In this document: positions 31,528 through 43,298 of the stretch, piece by piece
How positions within the stretch are numbered: the stretch's first letter is position 1
Layout of the letters: the number at the start of each line of letters is the position of its first letter
Assembly (NCBI RefSeq): GCF_001975225.1
Contig: NZ_CP019445.1
Location: forward strand, 4,030,001 to 4,094,000
Direction: 5' to 3'
DNA from: Kosakonia cowanii JCM 10956 = DSM 18146
Lineage (GTDB): Bacteria > Pseudomonadota > Gammaproteobacteria > Enterobacterales > Enterobacteriaceae
Length of the DNA: 64,000 bases
Program-made: the position numbers and the translations under genes
Notes under the pieces: model-generated
What the model was told of the DNA's origin: nothing
What the model saw: only the letters and a program-made list of their open reading frames with translations
Databases searched by the model: none

Positions 31528-31531
31528 GCTA

Positions 31532-32491
31532 TCACCTCGGATTGGCTTGTGGCGATGTGGGAACTGCTACCGGAGACGCAGGGGCTGGCGCGGGGGCTGC
31601 CGGCTCTGCGGGCTCAGGCTGTGTAATGGCGCTTATTGGCGCACTTTGACTCTCGGCGTTCTCATGCAGAATGGCCGCTTCTGCCTGTTTGTTGAGCACC
31701 AGGAGACTTATTCGGCGGTTGATGGCTTCATCAGGTCCGCGGTTGACCAGGCGCATGGTGGCGGCCATGCCGACAACACGCATTACCTTGCCATCATCCA
31801 GCCCACCGGCAACCAGCTCGCGGCGCGATGAGTTTGCACGATCGGCTGAGAGCTCCCAGTTGCTGTACCCTTTGTCGCCGTTGGCGTACGGGGCATCATC
31901 GGTATGACCGGAAAGACTCACTTTATTCGGGATGCCGTTAAGCACCGGGGCAATCGCCCGTAAAATATCGCGCATGTAAGGCTCGACTTCCGCGCTGCCG
32001 GTTTTAAACATCGGCCGGTTCTGGCTGTCGATAATCTGGATGCGCAGCCCTTCCTGTACGAGATCGATCTTCAGATGCGGGCGCAGGGCGCGCAGCTTCG
32101 GATCCGCTTCGATCAACTGGTCCAGATCGCCGCGCAGTTTGCTCAGGCGCGACTGCTCCATGCGTCGTTTCAAATCATCAATATTCGGCTGTTTTTGCAC
32201 TTCGCCTTGTTGCTGTGTGTAGTCATCGCCACCGCCCGGAATGGGGCTATCGCTATTCGAAATACGCGGCCCACCGGTGACCGCTGTTGCCAGCGGCGTG
32301 CGGAAATACTCCGCAATCTGAATCAACTCTTTCGGGCTGGAGATGGAGATCAGCCACATCACAAGGAAGAACGCCATCATCGCCGTCATAAAGTCGGCAT
32401 AGGCGATTTTCCACGAGCCATGACCGCCGCCACCATGGCCTTTATGTTTTTTACGTTTAACTACGACGATAGGATGGGCCTGATTTTTCAT
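31532..32491 (-). CDS. motB: Flagellar stator protein MotB
   Basis: MotB is the stator subunit that anchors the proton channel to peptidoglycan. The 319 residues begin with a basic tail and a single membrane helix carrying the proton-binding Asp33 ([19 protein letters not shown]). A plug/linker and an OmpA-like domain with [11 protein letters not shown] and [16 protein letters not shown] follow. The last 50 residues are Pro/Ala-rich. It overlaps motA by four bases and lies four bases before cheA. Confidence 0.96.
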   Translation of the reverse strand: MKNQAHPIVVVKRKKHKGHGGGGHGSWKIAYADFMTAMMAFFLVMWLISISSPKELIQIAEYFRTPLATAVTGGPRISNSDSPIPGGGDDYTQQQGEVQKQPNIDDLKRRMEQSRLSKLRGDLDQLIEADPKLRALRPHLKIDLVQEGLRIQIIDSQNRPMFKTGSAEVEPYMRDILRAIAPVLNGIPNKVSLSGHTDDAPYANGDKGYSNWELSADRANSSRRELVAGGLDDGKVMRVVGMAATMRLVNRGPDEAINRRISLLVLNKQAEAAILHENAESQSAPISAITQPEPAEPAAPAPAPASPVAVPTSPQANPR

Positions 32492-33375
32492 GCGTCCTCG
32501 GTTGTCGTCTGTTGGTTAGGGTTGCGGACAGCACGTACGTGCTCATCCAGCTCGACAAACGATGGACGCTCGCTTGAGTAAAGCGTTTTACGACCAAACT
32601 CGACCGCGATCGGCGGTGCATAACCGTTCAGGTTCGACAGCAGCGTGATCTTGACGCACTGCATCATCTTGGCGGTTTCCGCACTTTTCTGGCGCAGCAC
32701 GCTTGCCAGCGGCGAGATAAAACCGTACGCCAGCAGGATGCCGAGGAACGTCCCCACCATCGCGTGGGCAATCAGTGCGCCCAGCTCTGCCGCCGGACGA
32801 TCCGCCGAGGCGAGTGCGTGAACCACGCCCATTACCGCCGCAACGATACCGAATGCCGGAAGCGAATCGCCGATCGCCGCGAGGGCGTTGGCAGGCACTT
32901 CTGCTTCGCTCTCGTGGGTCTCGATCTCTTCATCCATCAGCGCTTCGATTTCGAAGGTGTTCATGTTGCCGCTGATGATGAGACGCAGGTAATCGACAAT
33001 AAACTCGAGCATGGTGGCGTCGGCCAGAATGCGCGGGTAGCTGGCGAAAATCTCGCTCTCTTTCGGGTTCTCGATATCTCTTTCGAGGGAGAACATCCCC
33101 TGCTGACGTGATTTCGCCATCAGGCGATAGAGCAGCGCCAGCAGGTCCATATACATACTTTTGGTGTACTTAGAGCGGCGAAACAGCAGCGGCAACGCTT
33201 TCATTGTGCCTTTGATGGCTTTGCCGTTGTTGCCCACAATGAATGCACCCACACCCGCCCCGCCGATAATAATCAGTTCAGAGGGTTGATACAGTGCCCC
33301 AAGGTGACCGCCGGTCATCATATAACCGCCTAAGACTGCACCAACTACTATCAGGTAACCTAATACGATAAGCAC
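32488..33375 (-). CDS. motA: Flagellar stator protein MotA
   Basis: MotA is the stator subunit with four membrane helices and a large cytoplasmic loop that pushes FliG. The 295 residues equal E. coli MotA. The loop shows [19 protein letters not shown] (with charged residues facing the rotor), and helices 3-4 hold [20 protein letters not shown] and [12 protein letters not shown]. Because a strong terminator follows flhC, motA must use a promoter in about 70 bases (33376-33444). No clear sigma-28 match is visible there. Confidence 0.96.
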   Translation of the reverse strand: MLIVLGYLIVVGAVLGGYMMTGGHLGALYQPSELIIIGGAGVGAFIVGNNGKAIKGTMKALPLLFRRSKYTKSMYMDLLALLYRLMAKSRQQGMFSLERDIENPKESEIFASYPRILADATMLEFIVDYLRLIISGNMNTFEIEALMDEEIETHESEAEVPANALAAIGDSLPAFGIVAAVMGVVHALASADRPAAELGALIAHAMVGTFLGILLAYGFISPLASVLRQKSAETAKMMQCVKITLLSNLNGYAPPIAVEFGRKTLYSSERPSFVELDEHVRAVRNPNQQTTTEDA

Positions 33376-33444
33376 GACATCATCCTTCTGCTAATGACTA
33401 AGGCTTAAGAGAAACATTTCGGAGGGTTTTCACGAATGGCGGGC

Positions 33445-33478
33445 AAAAAAAAGCAGCGGCATTAAAGCACCGCTGCTG
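33445..33478 (-). terminator. Terminator of flhDC
   Basis: The stem AGCAGCGG/CCGCTGCT (33452-33459 and 33470-33477) is followed on the minus strand by a run of eight T. It lies 25 bases past the flhC stop. Confidence 0.85.
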
Positions 33479-33502
33479 GAGTTTTGATTCCACCTGATTC
33501 GG

Positions 33503-34081
33503 TTAAACAGCCTGATCGATCTGTTCTTCCAGCAGTTGTGGAATAATATCGGCAGCTTCCGGCGAAAGTTTACGTCTTTTTACCGCGCGAGACGGCGGCT
33601 GGCATAAACTGCAGGCAAAGCTACCAACGGGCTGATGAGCATGGGTAACAAAGTTACCGCTGCAGCAGTTACAGCGCGACAACTCCAGCATTCCGCTTTC
33701 CACGAAACGGACCAGCGTCCAGGCGCGAGTCAGCGCCAGCAGCGGGCCTTCATCAGAATGAGGGCACTGTTCGAGGTAGAGTCGGTAAGCTTTAATGACT
33801 GCGTCAACGCCGCTGCACAGACCGGTTTTTAACAGAAACTGCCAGGCGTTGCAGAACATCGACGCGTGGATGTTTTGTTCCCAGGTCATAAACCAGTCGG
33901 TGGAGAATGGCAGCATGCCTTTCGGCGGCGGGCTACCACGCAACTCTTTATAGAGTTTGATAAGACGACCGCGGCTAAGCTGCGTCTCACTCTCCAGCAT
34001 CTGTAAACGCGCACCCAGCGTAATCAGTTCCATTGCTAACTGAATGTCGCGTGCTTCCTGAACAATGCTTTTCTCACTCAT
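33503..34081 (-). CDS. flhC: Flagellar master regulator subunit FlhC
   Basis: FlhC forms the FlhD4C2 activator of class 2 flagellar genes. The 192 residues equal E. coli FlhC. The N-terminal part begins [16 protein letters not shown], and the C-terminal half holds the four zinc-binding cysteines (two in [11 protein letters not shown] and two in [11 protein letters not shown]). The gene follows flhD by two bases. Confidence 0.96.
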   Translation of the reverse strand: MSEKSIVQEARDIQLAMELITLGARLQMLESETQLSRGRLIKLYKELRGSPPPKGMLPFSTDWFMTWEQNIHASMFCNAWQFLLKTGLCSGVDAVIKAYRLYLEQCPHSDEGPLLALTRAWTLVRFVESGMLELSRCNCCSGNFVTHAHQPVGSFACSLCQPPSRAVKRRKLSPEAADIIPQLLEEQIDQAV

Positions 34082-34083
34082 AA

Positions 34084-34434
34084 TTAAGCCCTTTTCTTCC
34101 TGGCCGCGTCGCCGTTTTTAGATGATTCGTTGAGCAGGCGGGTTGAAAGCAAAATTCCGGTATGGACTTGCTGCAAGTCATCCACACGCGATTCCTGGGT
34201 CAGACGAGTGATGGTCTGATGATTGTCAAAACGGAACTGACAAATAAGCTGATTGGTTTCAGCCAGCTTCACCATTTGTGGCAGGGTTAATTCACCCAGC
34301 GTGTTTGCCATCTCTTCATTAATCCCTAAACGGAACATGGCGGAGGCTTTGTCCTGGCTAATCAGACGCTGAGCAAGGAGTAAATATGACAGATTGATAT
34401 CGTAAACGTGTTTCAGCAACTCGGATGTATGCAT
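34084..34434 (-). CDS. flhD: Flagellar master regulator subunit FlhD
   Basis: FlhD is the partner of FlhC in the master activator. The 116 residues read [20 protein letters not shown] onward and end RKKRA, like E. coli FlhD. Two ATG codons are in frame; the one at 34434 has GGGA four bases upstream and gives the accepted N-terminus, while 34443 would add MGK. A CRP site and a promoter lie about 210-280 bases upstream, leaving a long 5' leader for post-transcriptional control. Confidence 0.96.
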   Translation of the reverse strand: MHTSELLKHVYDINLSYLLLAQRLISQDKASAMFRLGINEEMANTLGELTLPQMVKLAETNQLICQFRFDNHQTITRLTQESRVDDLQQVHTGILLSTRLLNESSKNGDAARKKRA

Positions 34435-34643
34435 TTTTCCCATCCAGAATAACCAACTTGAATCTTATGCGGCTAAGCCGCACCCCGTGATGTCGCCGGG
34501 AAAAAACCCGGTATAAAAAAGAAAGGCTAAATGCATAACTGACTCAGGATCTCGCAAGCAAGGCGCTTCGTTGAGATGTTAATGCCTTGCTGCTCTCTTA
34601 ATCATTTCTTACAAAGAACTAAGATTTTTCCTAATTCGACGCA

Positions 34644-34672
34644 ACTGTACTCGTAGGTGCTGAGACATACAA
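34644..34672 (-). promoter_or_regulatory. Probable flhDC promoter
   Basis: On the minus strand TTGTAT, 17 bases, TACAGT form a weak sigma-70 promoter. Start of transcription would fall near 34637, about 203 bases before the flhD ATG, close to the 198-base leader known in E. coli. The CRP site centre is then near -71, as in E. coli. Confidence 0.65.
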
Positions 34673-34700
34673 TCTGAACAGAGCGGGAATTTGAAATTTT

Positions 34701-34716
34701 TGTGATCCACGTCACA
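34701..34716. promoter_or_regulatory. CRP site of flhDC
   Basis: TGTGATCCACGTCACA matches the TGTGA-N6-TCACA CRP consensus in all ten arm positions. It lies upstream of flhD at the distance expected for CRP activation of the flagellar master operon. Confidence 0.85.
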
Positions 34717-35212
34717 TAATTTACGTGATTATTGATCAGAAATCTATCAGTCTCGCTTGTGATTTGATGTTTTATTACTCGATTGAACCCTTTTTTATTC
34801 CACTAGCACGAATACTGATGCAGTACCAGGGGCTAAAAACCGCGACTGGTCAGAGGTATGACGTGCTGGAATGGCTCGATTCAGCAAAACGTATCTATTG
34901 CAGACACATAAATAAATATACTTAAAAAACAACAAGTTAAGATTTTAGCGCGGCTAATTAGTTGACTTAAGTAACCATTTCATTTTCGTTAATGAGCCTG
35001 ATGATCAGCGGAGGAATTTAGCGATATATTCTTTAAATTTCAGTTAGGTATTCAATTTTGGTTAACTTGCTTATTATATGTACGCTCTGTTACGTAAGAA
35101 TAATTAATGAATATTTATGATTGCCTTCACATAGCAGCAATGTTTGTGGCTTGCACTGGAGCGTGAAACAGAGTAATGGTGAGAAAAACTGGAATACCCC
35201 GTGGAGAACGCA

Positions 35213-35638
35213 ATGGCCTACGCGCATCTTCTGGTTGCGGTAGCAATGACACCCGAAAGTCGTCAGCTGCTCGCCAAAGCGATTGATATTGCTCGCCCTT
35301 CTCACGCCCGCATCACCTTAATTACCCTTGCCGCCGACCCTGAACTCTATAATCAGCTTGCTGCACCGATGATGGAGAGTGTCCGAACTCTGTTGCAGGA
35401 AGAATTGCAACAGTTTCTTAACGAACTTGTAACCAGTGCACATTATCCGATTGAACAGACGCTTATCGCCACGGGCGAATTATGTGAGCATATATCGCAT
35501 GTCTGCCGTACGAAGGGTGTCGATCTGGTGATATGCGGCAACCATAACCAGACCTTTTTCTCGCGCGCGGCCTGTTCGGCGAAGAGTATTGTGAAGACGA
35601 GCGAAGTGGATGTGCTGCTGGTGTCACTGGAAGGATAA
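35213..35638 (+). CDS. uspC: Universal stress protein UspC
   Basis: A 141-residue Usp-family protein of the cytoplasm. The sequence follows E. coli UspC (HLLVAVAMTPESRQLLAKA, YNQLAAPMMES, GVDLVICGNHNQTFFSRA, EVDVLLVSLEG). The C-terminal GNHN-type loop replaces the ATP-binding G2xG9GS of UspFG types. The ATG at 35213 has a good ribosome site (GGAG, 6 bases); an earlier in-frame start would overlap it. UspC is linked to motility and osmotic stress in E. coli, and it stands between flhDC and otsBA here too. Confidence 0.93.
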   Translation: MAYAHLLVAVAMTPESRQLLAKAIDIARPSHARITLITLAADPELYNQLAAPMMESVRTLLQEELQQFLNELVTSAHYPIEQTLIATGELCEHISHVCRTKGVDLVICGNHNQTFFSRAACSAKSIVKTSEVDVLLVSLEG

Positions 35639-35672
35639 AAAAAACGCTCCCGATTTTGCGGGAGCGTTCTGT
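35637..35672. terminator. Bidirectional terminator between uspC and otsA
   Basis: A perfect ten-base stem AACGCTCCCG/CGGGAGCGTT with loop ATTTTG has an A-run to the left and TTCTGTTTT to the right. The two genes converge on it. Confidence 0.85.
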
Positions 35673-35680
35673 TTTACGGC

Positions 35681-37928
<2,248 letters not shown>

Positions 37929-37954
37929 CTACGGCCCCATTATCATTAGCCATG

Positions 37955-37964
37955 TAAGTATAGA
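37955..37964 (-). promoter_or_regulatory. Sigma-S-type -10 element of otsBA
   Basis: On the minus strand TCTATACTTA fits the extended sigma-S -10 pattern KCTAYRCTTA completely. It lies about 70 bases upstream of otsB. otsBA is known to depend on RpoS in E. coli. Confidence 0.8.
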
Positions 37965-38072
37965 CAGTGTGACGCTGCTCGCCATTTTAACAATGAAAGA
38001 CCAGCCGCATTAGCGGCTGGTTAAAGGGGGAATTACACTGAAAGGTTGTGTCGATAATTTAAGCAGTTAGCA

Positions 38073-39056
38073 TCATACTGTGCGCTTTGCTTTCTGCTTG
38101 TAACGGTCGAAGATCACTGCTGCCAGCAGGATCAGACCGCGTACGACGTACTGAGAGAAGGGGGAGATATTCAGCAGGTTCATGGCGTTTTCGACGGTGC
38201 CAAGAATCAGAATACCTGCCACTACATACGAGATTTTTCCTATGCCGCCCTTAAGCGAAACTCCACCCAATACGCAGGCCGAGATGACAATCAGCTCATA
38301 ACCGATAGAGGTCATTGGCTGTCCGCTGGTCATGCGCGAAGCGAGAATAATCCCCGCCGCAGCCGAGACCAGCCCGGAAAGCACAAAGATGATAATTTTG
38401 GTGCGTACCACCGGCACACCCGCCAGCCGCGCCGCCTCTTCATTACCGCCAATCGCCAGCGTGTTGCGGCCAAAGGTGGTGCGGTTAAGCAGGAAGCCGA
38501 AGATAATCAGGCAGCCAACCGTCAGCCAGATTGGCGCAGGCAAGCCCAGCCAGTTTGCGTAGCCAAGCTCGAAGAAGCGCTCATCTTCGATGCCGACCGC
38601 TTTACCGTCAGAGATGATATAAGCCAGCCCACGCACAATCTGCATGGTCGCAAGGGTTGTGATCAGGGCGTTGATCTTTAAGCGGGCAATGACGAAGCCG
38701 TTAATAAAGCCGCTGACCACACCGAGCAGCAGACCAGCGGCGACGCCAATCCACAAGCTTTCGCTGAGGTTAATCACCACCGCCGTGGTCACACCGGCGC
38801 AGGCAATCACCGAGGCGACCGAGAGATCGAAATCGCCGGAGGCGAGGCAGAAGAGCATGCCGCAGGCGACCATTCCGGACATCGAGATCGCCAGCCCCAG
38901 CCCCTTCATATTGACGAAGGAGGCGAAGTTCGGCACAAATACCGCGCAGCCGATAAACAGCACCGCGAAAACCACCAGCATGCCAAACTGATCCCAGATT
39001 CGCCCGACGCTAAAGGGCGACTTTTTCGGCGCGCGGGCCGTTGTTAAAGATGACAT
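38073..39056 (-). CDS. araH: L-arabinose ABC transporter permease AraH
   Basis: The membrane subunit of the high-affinity arabinose importer. The 327 residues carry around ten hydrophobic segments and the RbsC/AraH-type signature GVSLKGGIGKISYVVAGILILGT region, with LASGDFDLSVASV in the first half. It follows araG by 14 bases. The inverted repeat CCAGCCGC/GCGGCTGG at 38001-38020 may be its weak terminator. Confidence 0.96.
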   Translation of the reverse strand: MSSLTTARAPKKSPFSVGRIWDQFGMLVVFAVLFIGCAVFVPNFASFVNMKGLGLAISMSGMVACGMLFCLASGDFDLSVASVIACAGVTTAVVINLSESLWIGVAAGLLLGVVSGFINGFVIARLKINALITTLATMQIVRGLAYIISDGKAVGIEDERFFELGYANWLGLPAPIWLTVGCLIIFGFLLNRTTFGRNTLAIGGNEEAARLAGVPVVRTKIIIFVLSGLVSAAAGIILASRMTSGQPMTSIGYELIVISACVLGGVSLKGGIGKISYVVAGILILGTVENAMNLLNISPFSQYVVRGLILLAAVIFDRYKQKAKRTV

Positions 39057-39070
39057 CGTATTCTCCTCAC

Positions 39071-40585
39071 TCAGGCGACCGCCTGGCTCACTTTTGGCAT
39101 AGCCAGGCTCAACACCTGCTGTTCATCACTCTGTCCGTGTAGCACCTCACCGGCAATCTCCCCTTCGCGCATCACCACGATGCGGTCGGCAACGCCGAGC
39201 ACTTCGGGCAAGTCGCTTGAAGCAAAGAGCACCGCGACGCCACGCGCGGCCAGCGCGTATATCACGTTATAGATCTCATGCTTGGCACCCACATCAATAC
39301 CGCGCGTCGGCTCATCAAGCAGGATCACTTTCATCTCCTCCGACAGCCAGCGACCGAGGATCGCCTTCTGCTGGTTGCCGCCGGAGAGATTCATAATCAG
39401 CTGTTCGGCGCCGGGGGTTTTGATATTGAGCGCGCGAATATGGTGCGCGGCGTTCTCGCTCTCCCAGCCATCGTTAATCAGGCAGCCTGCGCGGATGTAT
39501 TTGCGCCGGGCGCTGATATTGATGTTCTCCTGCACCGAGTGCACCGGGATAATCCCTTCGGCTTTACGATCTTCCGGGCAGAGCATCATCCCTGCGCGAA
39601 TGGCGTGGGCCGGTTTCTGGATGTTGATCGCTTCGCCATCGATAAAGACCTGCCCTTCGGTGATCTTCGTCCCGCCGAACAGCCCTTTCATCAGCTCGCT
39701 GCGTCCGGCACCGACCAGACCGAAGAGGCCGACGATTTCGCCGCTGCGCACGTTTAAGCTGATGGGCGTGCGTACGCCCGGCGCTTTCACCTGCTCCAGG
39801 CGCAGACGCTCTTCGCCACAGGGGCGCGGCTGCCAGCCGTAGATATCGCCAAGCTCGCGCCCAACCATTGCCTGCACCAGCTGATCGTGGTTTACCTGCT
39901 GCATATCGCTAAAGGTGCGCACGTAGCGGCCATCTTTAAAGACGGTAATGGCATCGCTGAGGGCAAAAATCTCCTCCATACGGTGGGAAACATAGAGGAT
40001 CACCCTGCCCTCTTTGCGCAGTTCGCGGATCACGCGGAACAGGTTGTCGATTTCACGTGCCGAAAGGGAACTGGTCGGTTCGTCAAAGGCGATCACTTTG
40101 GCGTTGCGCGCCAGCGCTTTGGCAATCTCCACCATCTGCCATTGACCGATAGAGAGATACTTAAGTGGCGTCTGGGGATCGATATCCAGCCCCAGATGCT
40201 GTAATTGCAGGCCCGCTTCGTAGTTGAGCAGCGAGCGGTTCACAATGCCGCCTTTTTGCGGCAGTTGACCAAGGTAGATATTTTCCGCGACGGTCATCTC
40301 CGGCACCAGGTGCAGCTCCTGATAGATGATCGCCACACCGGCATTCAGCGCCGCAGTGGTGTCGCTAAACACCACCTCTTCGCCTTTGATCGCCAGCGTG
40401 CCGCCGGTGGGCGCGTAGTTACCGCTAAGGATTTTTAGCAGGGTGGATTTCCCCGCGCCATTTTCGCCCATCAGCGCGTGCACCTGCCCGGCATAACAGT
40501 CAAAGGTGATATCGCTCAGCGCTTTGACGCCGGGAAAGGTTTTGCTGATGCCGCGAAACGAGAGATAGGGAGTGGAGTGTTGCAT
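39071..40585 (-). CDS. araG: L-arabinose ABC transporter ATPase AraG
   Basis: The duplicated ATPase of the arabinose importer; 504 residues, as in E. coli. The N-terminal ABC has Walker [10 protein letters not shown], signature [15 protein letters not shown] and Walker [10 protein letters not shown]. The C-terminal ABC has the degenerate Walker [10 protein letters not shown], with [15 protein letters not shown] and [16 protein letters not shown]. The ATG at 40585 gives [10 protein letters not shown]; the open frame extends 16 codons further upstream without support. Confidence 0.97.
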   Translation of the reverse strand: MQHSTPYLSFRGISKTFPGVKALSDITFDCYAGQVHALMGENGAGKSTLLKILSGNYAPTGGTLAIKGEEVVFSDTTAALNAGVAIIYQELHLVPEMTVAENIYLGQLPQKGGIVNRSLLNYEAGLQLQHLGLDIDPQTPLKYLSIGQWQMVEIAKALARNAKVIAFDEPTSSLSAREIDNLFRVIRELRKEGRVILYVSHRMEEIFALSDAITVFKDGRYVRTFSDMQQVNHDQLVQAMVGRELGDIYGWQPRPCGEERLRLEQVKAPGVRTPISLNVRSGEIVGLFGLVGAGRSELMKGLFGGTKITEGQVFIDGEAINIQKPAHAIRAGMMLCPEDRKAEGIIPVHSVQENINISARRKYIRAGCLINDGWESENAAHHIRALNIKTPGAEQLIMNLSGGNQQKAILGRWLSEEMKVILLDEPTRGIDVGAKHEIYNVIYALAARGVAVLFASSDLPEVLGVADRIVVMREGEIAGEVLHGQSDEQQVLSLAMPKVSQAVA

Positions 40586-40655
40586 AACGTCTCCGTGAAG
40601 CAGTTGAGGGTACGACAGGCTCCCCGTTTGCACGGGGAGCGCAACCGACAGAGCC

Positions 40656-41636
40656 TTACAGTCCTTTCTTCGCCAGCTCTTCTTTGAAATTATCGCGGGT
40701 GATCAGCACCACATCGGTCACCGCAGTGAACTTCGGCGGCTCAACGCCTTTGGTCACCCAGTTGTAGAGCAGCTCGCTGGTTTTGTAGCCATGTACGTCC
40801 GGGCTTGGCAGCAGAGAGCCATAGAAGCCGGTGGCCTGCCCTTTCGACAGCTCGCTCACCGCATCGACACCGTTAATACCGATGCCAATCACATCTGCCG
40901 CTTTAAAGCCCTGGCCTTCGGTGGCGCGCACGCCGCCCAGCACGGTGTTATCGTTCATACCGAGCACCAGCCAGTGTTTCACTTCCGGGTGCTGTACCAG
41001 CAGGGAGTTACCGGCATCGAATGCGCCGGGGATATCGTTAGATTTGGTCGGCACCTGGTAGATCTGTTTTTCCGGGAAGCCCGCTTTTTTCAGCGCGTCC
41101 ATGGAGCCGGAGGTACGACGACGAGCGGTGTCGAGTTCGTTCGCAGTAATTGCCATCACGCCGGTCTCTTTCACATCCCAGCCGCGTTTTTGCATCTCTT
41201 TATAAAGCTCTTCGCCCTGGCGCGCGCCGATTTCGCTGGCTGCCATCATCACCAGCGGAACGGTGTCCATCGGCTTGCCTTTGGCGTTGACGAACTGGTC
41301 ATCGACAGCAATCACTTTCATGTCGTAACCGCGTGCTTTCGCCATGATAGCGGAGCCCAGTTTCGGATCCGGCGTACAGATGACAAATCCTTTCGCGCCG
41401 CTGGCCGCCAGGCTATCAATGGCATTCAGCGTTTTTTCGCCATCCGGGACGGCGATTTTAATCACCTCGAAACCTAACTCTTTGCCCGCTTTGTCAGCGA
41501 ATTTCCACTCAGTCTGGAACCAGGGTTCTTCCGGCTGTTTAACCAGAAACCCGAGCTTCATGGTTTCAGCGATAGCGGATTGTGACATAACGGCAGCCAG
41601 GCCGATGGCCGCCAACGCTTTAGTGAATTTGTGCAT
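40656..41636 (-). CDS. araF: L-arabinose-binding periplasmic protein AraF
   Basis: The periplasmic binding protein that delivers arabinose to AraGH. The 326 residues start with a signal peptide (about 1-23, ending AIA). The mature part begins [21 protein letters not shown] and has [13 protein letters not shown] and [19 protein letters not shown]. The start at 41636 is chosen because it begins the signal peptide ([13 protein letters not shown]). It is the first gene of the araFGH operon. Confidence 0.96.
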   Translation of the reverse strand: MHKFTKALAAIGLAAVMSQSAIAETMKLGFLVKQPEEPWFQTEWKFADKAGKELGFEVIKIAVPDGEKTLNAIDSLAASGAKGFVICTPDPKLGSAIMAKARGYDMKVIAVDDQFVNAKGKPMDTVPLVMMAASEIGARQGEELYKEMQKRGWDVKETGVMAITANELDTARRRTSGSMDALKKAGFPEKQIYQVPTKSNDIPGAFDAGNSLLVQHPEVKHWLVLGMNDNTVLGGVRATEGQGFKAADVIGIGINGVDAVSELSKGQATGFYGSLLPSPDVHGYKTSELLYNWVTKGVEPPKFTAVTDVVLITRDNFKEELAKKGL

Positions 41637-41954
41637 GGTAAACTCCGGCTTAAACACGCTTTTATGTAGGGAACAGAAATAATTGCTATTGTTAAAAGTT
41701 CAAAAAACAAGGCATTAGCGCCCATGCATCAGATGGACATCTGTGCTGGAAATAGTTTTAGCGGGAAATTGATTCTCCATAGGAGAGCGGCATCACACGG
41801 CTGAATTACAGTAATTCCGTACATAAATTCAGCGGATTTAGCCATAAAGTCAGCGGCTTTTGTCAGACAAATCGCAAGGGTGAAAGCAGGATAATCCATA
41901 ACGTCAGCCAGCTTATCCTTGTACCCGACCGCAGGGCGCGGCCGGGCGAAACGA
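41637..41954 (-). promoter_or_regulatory. araFGH control region with an AraC-type half-site
   Basis: This 318-base gap holds no gene. At 41884-41900 the sequence AAGC-N7-TCCATA fits the AraC half-site TAGC-N7-TCCATA in nine of ten arm positions, and a weaker relative ends in TCCATA at 41776-41781. The nearer site lies about 140 bases, and the better site about 250 bases, upstream of the araF ATG. AraC control is inferred from these sites and the known E. coli regulon. Confidence 0.5.
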
Positions 41955-42512
41955 TTACCAGCGGTAGTAGATGTGATCGGCGTGATCGCGAACGGGCTTT
42001 TCGTCGCCCAACAGGCGCGCTGCGAGGGTGAAAGCGAAGTCAAAAGCGTGTCCCAGCCCTTTGCCGCTGATCAGGTTGCCATCCTCAACGACGGGCGCAT
42101 CGACATACTCACCGTCGCGCACCTGTTGATAGAGATCGCCGGAGCAAACATACCGACGCCCGTTCAGCAGATTATTGCCGCCCAGCACGCGCGCAGCGGC
42201 GGAGCAGATGGGGCAGATCAGTTTCCCTGCCGCATCGTGGGCTTTAATAAATTGCACGACGTCGCTACTGGCCGAGAGGTTGACACTGCCCTGCGGCCCG
42301 CCGGGCAGGACGATGGCGTCGAACAGCATCTCTTGCCGCTCGGACAAGGTGCTGTCTGCCACCATGGGAATGGCGTGATAGCTGACCACCGCGCGGGAAT
42401 CCGCGCAGGCCAGCGTCTCTACTTCAATCTCTAAGCGGCGCAAAATATCAATGGTGATAATCGCTTCCGCTTCTTCAAAACCCGGCGCTAACAATACCGC
42501 CACTTTTTTCAT
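41955..42512 (-). CDS. DJ-1/PfpI-family protein
   Basis: The 185 residues follow the DJ-1/PfpI fold: MKKVAVLLAPGFEEAEAI with the conserved Glu, VLPGGPQGSVNLSAS, and the nucleophile elbow ICPICSAAARVLGG with its reactive Cys. Members are chaperone, glyoxalase III-like or deglycase-type proteins, and the sequence cannot choose between them. It ends about 320 bases from araF and is probably monocistronic. In E. coli ftnB stands in this interval; that gene is not present in this window. Confidence 0.82.
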   Translation of the reverse strand: MKKVAVLLAPGFEEAEAIITIDILRRLEIEVETLACADSRAVVSYHAIPMVADSTLSERQEMLFDAIVLPGGPQGSVNLSASSDVVQFIKAHDAAGKLICPICSAAARVLGGNNLLNGRRYVCSGDLYQQVRDGEYVDAPVVEDGNLISGKGLGHAFDFAFTLAARLLGDEKPVRDHADHIYYRW

Positions 42513-42629
42513 GACCGACTCCTTGCCGTTGAGGTCAGGTGAAACAGATGGCTTTATTGTTGATCAAAACAGCGTTTCAAAATCCTCGCTGCGTCACAGA
42601 CCCGCTGCCGGGATTCGATAAAGTGCGCG

Positions 42630-42881
42630 TTAGTGCGCTTCGCCCTGCGGGGTGAACTTCAGTTCAATCAGCGCAATGGCTTTTTGAATCGCCCGGCGCG
42701 TCACCGGATCGGCGGCGGCAGGATGGGTCGAGAAGTCGATGGTTTTAAGCTGGTTAGCCATTTTTTCACGCACTTCAACCGGCGCGATAACGTCAATCAC
42801 ATCCAGGATCTGTTTGATGACCAGCTGGCAGGCGACAACGTCAGAGACCAGCTCCTGGTCGGCGGGGGTATTTTGCGACAT
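42630..42881 (-). CDS. yecJ: DUF2766 protein YecJ
   Basis: A short protein of 83 residues, the size of E. coli YecJ, with [29 protein letters not shown] and a C-terminal [19 protein letters not shown] helix. No function is known. The ATG at 42881 has AGGAGCTTCCC upstream; the longer open frame from 42968 adds 29 unrelated residues. It lies between azuC and the PfpI gene. Confidence 0.9.
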   Translation of the reverse strand: MSQNTPADQELVSDVVACQLVIKQILDVIDVIAPVEVREKMANQLKTIDFSTHPAAADPVTRRAIQKAIALIELKFTPQGEAH

Positions 42882-42965
42882 GGGAAGCTCCTTATTGAAA
42901 GGGCGCCATAGTAGCGGGAAACGGCGGGCAAGAGTAGTTTTGGGCGCGGCCGCGTTGCGCAGAGA

Positions 42966-42994
42966 CAAAAAAACCTGCCGCAGCAGGTTTTTTT
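42966..42994 (-). terminator. Terminator of the AzuCR RNA
   Basis: AAACCTGC/GCAGGTTT with a CGCA loop sits between an A-run and a T-run of seven. On the minus strand it ends immediately after azuC, fitting a short independent transcript. Confidence 0.85.
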
Positions 42995-42998
42995 ATTC

Positions 42999-43082
42999 TC
43001 AGAACATTGCGCCAGGCGGTACGTCTTTGAACGTCTTACAATAGGTTTCGAACATATGCTTCAGAATTTTACGCAGTTTCAT
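42999..43082 (-). CDS. azuC: Small membrane-associated protein AzuC (27 aa)
   Basis: The minus strand encodes 27 residues starting MKLRKILK and ending FKDVPPGAMF, almost the same as the 28-residue E. coli AzuC. It is an amphipathic, basic peptide reported to bind the inner membrane and GlpD. The ribosome site CGGAG lies six bases before the ATG. The frame is too short for standard gene callers. It sits between yecJ and the DHA2 transporter. Confidence 0.9.
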   Translation of the reverse strand: MKLRKILKHMFETYCKTFKDVPPGAMF

Positions 43083-43131
43083 TATTCACTCCGGCAAATA
43101 GTCAGGCAGGTGTTGAGCCTTAATGGGCGAC

Positions 43132-43159
43132 ATAATATGACGCCCGTCACAAAAATCAA
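43132..43159 (-). promoter_or_regulatory. azuCR promoter overlapped by a CRP site
   Basis: On the minus strand TTGATT, 16 bases, TATTAT form a sigma-70 promoter. TGTGACGGGCGTCATA (43136-43151), a CRP-like site matching nine of ten arm positions, lies inside the spacer. A CRP dimer there would block polymerase, which agrees with the reported CRP repression of azuC in E. coli. Confidence 0.75.
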
Positions 43160-43298
43160 TCCATCTGCGATCGAAATCACGTTTCAAAAATCGAAAATGG
43201 CGTAGTTTTATTGGCAATCTGATGACAAATCCGGCAGTTAGCGCGCTAAAAATAGTTTTAGCTTCTTCAATTATTTTTTTGTGGATGGCAGAGCCTTA

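Larger units (their letters stand above)
34435..35212. other. flhD-uspC intergenic regulatory region
   Basis: This 778-base gap between divergent flhD and uspC is AT-rich. It holds the flhD promoter and CRP site and a leader of about 200 bases. The rest shows no convincing gene: a 66-codon open frame at 34725-34925 lacks a ribosome site and resembles nothing recognised. The length fits the large, multiply regulated flhDC control region of E. coli. Confidence 0.7.
42966..43125 (-). ncRNA. azuC: AzuCR dual-function small RNA
   Basis: A predicted transcript of about 160 bases runs from a promoter at 43132-43159 to the terminator at 42966-42994 and contains the azuC frame. Its size is close to the 164-base AzuCR of E. 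coli, reported both to base-pair with target mRNAs and to encode AzuC. The ends are inferred from the promoter and terminator, not measured. Confidence 0.75.

Noticed and set aside
34725..34925. A 66-codon frame in the flhD upstream region
   Set aside because: No ribosome site and no recognised motif; it runs through AT-rich regulatory DNA beside the flhD CRP site.
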